From Didymodactylos carnosus (Eukaryota > Rotifera > Eurotatoria > Philodinida > Philodinidae), in contig CAJNOQ010003312.1 in NCBI GenBank assembly GCA_905250885.1, positions 1 through 20,678 of the forward strand: 20,678 nt of DNA. Direction: 5' to 3'. The notes under the pieces were generated by a model, which ran no database searches, was not told the DNA's origin, and saw only the letters and a list, made by a program, of their open reading frames with translations. A program made the position numbers and the translations under genes. The stretch's first letter is position 1. Each line of letters begins with the position of its first letter. Below are positions 19,188 through 20,678 of the stretch, piece by piece.

Positions 19188-19861
19188 CGGCTCAGTTTTT
19201 CTAAAAATTTTGTTTATTGTTACGAAGAAGAACTTTTTTTGAAATTGTTGACAAGGATATGCAAAATGTCAAAGATTTTCTCGGAAAGTACTATTCGTTC
19301 CAAAACACTGTGCACTTGGTTGTTATGTAAATAACTTTTGGTAGAGATAAGATAGCGACCTCCGATTTTCAGTTTTGAAAACTAGACAACTGACCACATA
19401 TTTCTGTAACCAAAACAGAATTTCAGAAAGATCTGTGAAGCGGATTTTTTAGAGGACCTTTGGAAAACTAACTTAGGTTTTCCGAAATTCACATAGGAAT
19501 GCATTGATTTTTTCATGAGCTGATAGCCCGGGGTGTTCTCTTCGAAATGGGAGTAAAGTGAGACCTGGATTTTCTGCGATTCGGACGTTGTATCGGATTT
19601 CCGTCGAGTCTCAGGACTGCCACCCGATGACTCTTGGTAGCCTTAAGGACGGATGGACTATGGATAATCGACCATCTTGAGTCTCGTAGCAATATTTGTT
19701 CTTAGAAAAAGTTTTAAAAATCTATCGAACAGCCAGTTTTACGAAAATTTGAGTTTTCATGCTGTTTTCACCTAATATTAAAAAATTCCCTATTCACTCA
19801 AACAACATCAGAACAAGTTCAAAACTTCAGAATGTAGAGTATTTAAGGGGGGGTCCGCCCA
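19188..19861. repeat. Interspersed repeat, copy 2, and flanking non-coding DNA
   Basis: From 19331 the sequence ATAACTTTTGGTAGAGATAA leads into GATAGCGACCTCCGATTTTC, TTTTGAAAACTAGACAACTG and GGTTTTCCGAAATTCACATA, matching 16284-16465 block by block. No gene was found. A G-run (AAGGGGGGGTCCGCCC, about 19847-19862) marks the left edge of the next element. Confidence 0.6.
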
Positions 19862-20465
19862 TTTAGATTCTTCTCTAGCGTTCCCAGTTTGTAGAGGATA
19901 CTTCGAAGTATATGTTCTGAAGTTTTCTCAACTTATTTACATTATTTAGCTGAGAAAAAAATCAGTTACTTAAAAAATGTTGTTAAATTTTTGAGTACGG
20001 GGTTGATTATTATTACAATTTTTTCTGTCTATTCTCCATTCATCATGAAAACTTAGTCCTTACCTAGATCGATGGAAAAATGTGTGGAGAATATTTACGA
20101 CGAGAAAATATCTAAAAACTTTTGTTCTTTCCTTCCGATTATTGACTAATTAGTACCAATTAATGTTAATTTAGCCTACTCTATTAGCATAAGGTTCCAT
20201 TTGTAAAATAGCAGCGCAACAAAAAAATTCAAGGAATATCTCATATGACAGAGAATTTCACGGGCTACAACAAAGTCTACCTTAAAAATTTTAGAATTCA
20301 TTTTTGGTCGCTCAGTAAGTCTGATAAGTCCAAAAGTTAACAATACTGTTTTAAATAATTAATTTTCTTCTCAGCCAGATAATTTCAGTAACCCGAGAAA
20401 ACTTCTGAACATACACTTCGAAGTGTCCTCTACAAACCGGGAAGGCTTGAAGAAAAATTCAAAAC
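19862..20465. mobile_element. 600-bp inverted-repeat element
   Basis: The left arm (19862 to about 19994) and right arm (about 20330-20465) are inverted copies over at least 110 bp. Shared landmarks are GTTTGTAGAGGAYACTTCGA, AAGTRTATGTTC, GAAGTTTTCTC, GGCTGAGAA or AGCTGAGAA, and TTAAA. The interior of about 330 bp has no gene. MITE-like or fold-back; target duplication not identified. Confidence 0.65.
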
Positions 20466-20678
20466 TTAAAAATATCGCTGGTTTTGACTCACCGAAGATA
20501 TTTTACCTCGCCTTACGACTAGTATCCATACCAAAATACAGTGCAGGGTGCCACTTTTTAAATAACTTTTGATAGGAATGAGATAGAGACTTGCGATTTT
20601 CGCTGTTCAATAGCCAAGACTTGAGCAGAACTTTTCACAAGCGGAAGCAACTTTTGAAAAAATTCTAGAGACCGGGTT
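20466..20678 (+). repeat. Interspersed repeat, copy 3, cut by the window edge
   Basis: From 20561 AATAACTTTTGATAGGAATG and GAGATAGAGACTTGCGATTT match the opening blocks of the copies at 16284 and 19331, and AGCGG-like and ACTTTTGAAA blocks follow. The copy runs off the window. Confidence 0.55.

Noticed and set aside
1-20678. tRNA, rRNA, CRISPR arrays, bacterial operons, telomeric arrays
   Set aside because: No cloverleaf with a GGTTCRA box, no rRNA core motifs, no regularly spaced direct repeats and no telomere-like tandem array were found on either strand by eye.
1-20678. A complete autonomous transposon or a new multi-gene system
   Set aside because: No transposase, reverse transcriptase or integrase motifs were seen in any frame, and the three gene remnants have no shared context beyond proximity.

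Overview
The window looks like nuclear DNA of a small AT-rich invertebrate, most likely a bdelloid rotifer. This is inferred from three things: the one intact gene has a 71-nt GT-AG intron and strongly AT-biased codons, its protein resembles the LolA-like membrane proteins that are multicopy in bdelloids, and the other gene remnants (a PARP-type ADP-ribosyltransferase and an SGNH hydrolase) are also common in rotifer genomes. No search was run. Gene density is low for a bdelloid, which would suit one of the larger, repeat-richer genomes. There are no operons, ribosome binding sites, CRISPR arrays or recognisable tRNA/rRNA genes.

Layout. Positions 1-5300 are almost entirely repeats: a piggyBac-like terminus at a TTAA site (1-116), an inverted-repeat element nested in another palindromic element (958-1432), an element whose arms are built from GGCGAA palindromes (2146-2782), a hAT-like element with GGGATC repeats (3325-3887), two minisatellites (4112-4285), a CTAG-rich repeat (4330-4620) and a decayed fragment of a LolA-like gene (4664-4845). 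Positions 5334-7594 carry the only intact gene, a two-exon 729-residue type I membrane protein with two LolA-like ectodomain repeats. Positions 7600-14460 are non-coding with more inverted-repeat elements, notably a 396-bp hAT-like element with an 8-bp target duplication (10703-11098) and a fold-back element (12001-12640). A frameshifted SGNH hydrolase lies on the minus strand at 14477-14986. Positions 17901-19103 hold a PARP-like gene broken by three frame changes, although its catalytic segment is open and keeps the H-Y-E triad. The right end is filled by an interspersed repeat family and a 600-bp inverted-repeat element (19862-20465).

The genes do not form a pathway. The dominant theme is decay and transposition: one live gene, three gene relics, and about ten non-autonomous inverted-repeat elements. 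Most of these elements share a design in which the terminal repeat runs into a short, element-specific motif amplified in tandem or as palindromes. I found no complete autonomous transposon and no clear evidence of a new multi-gene system.
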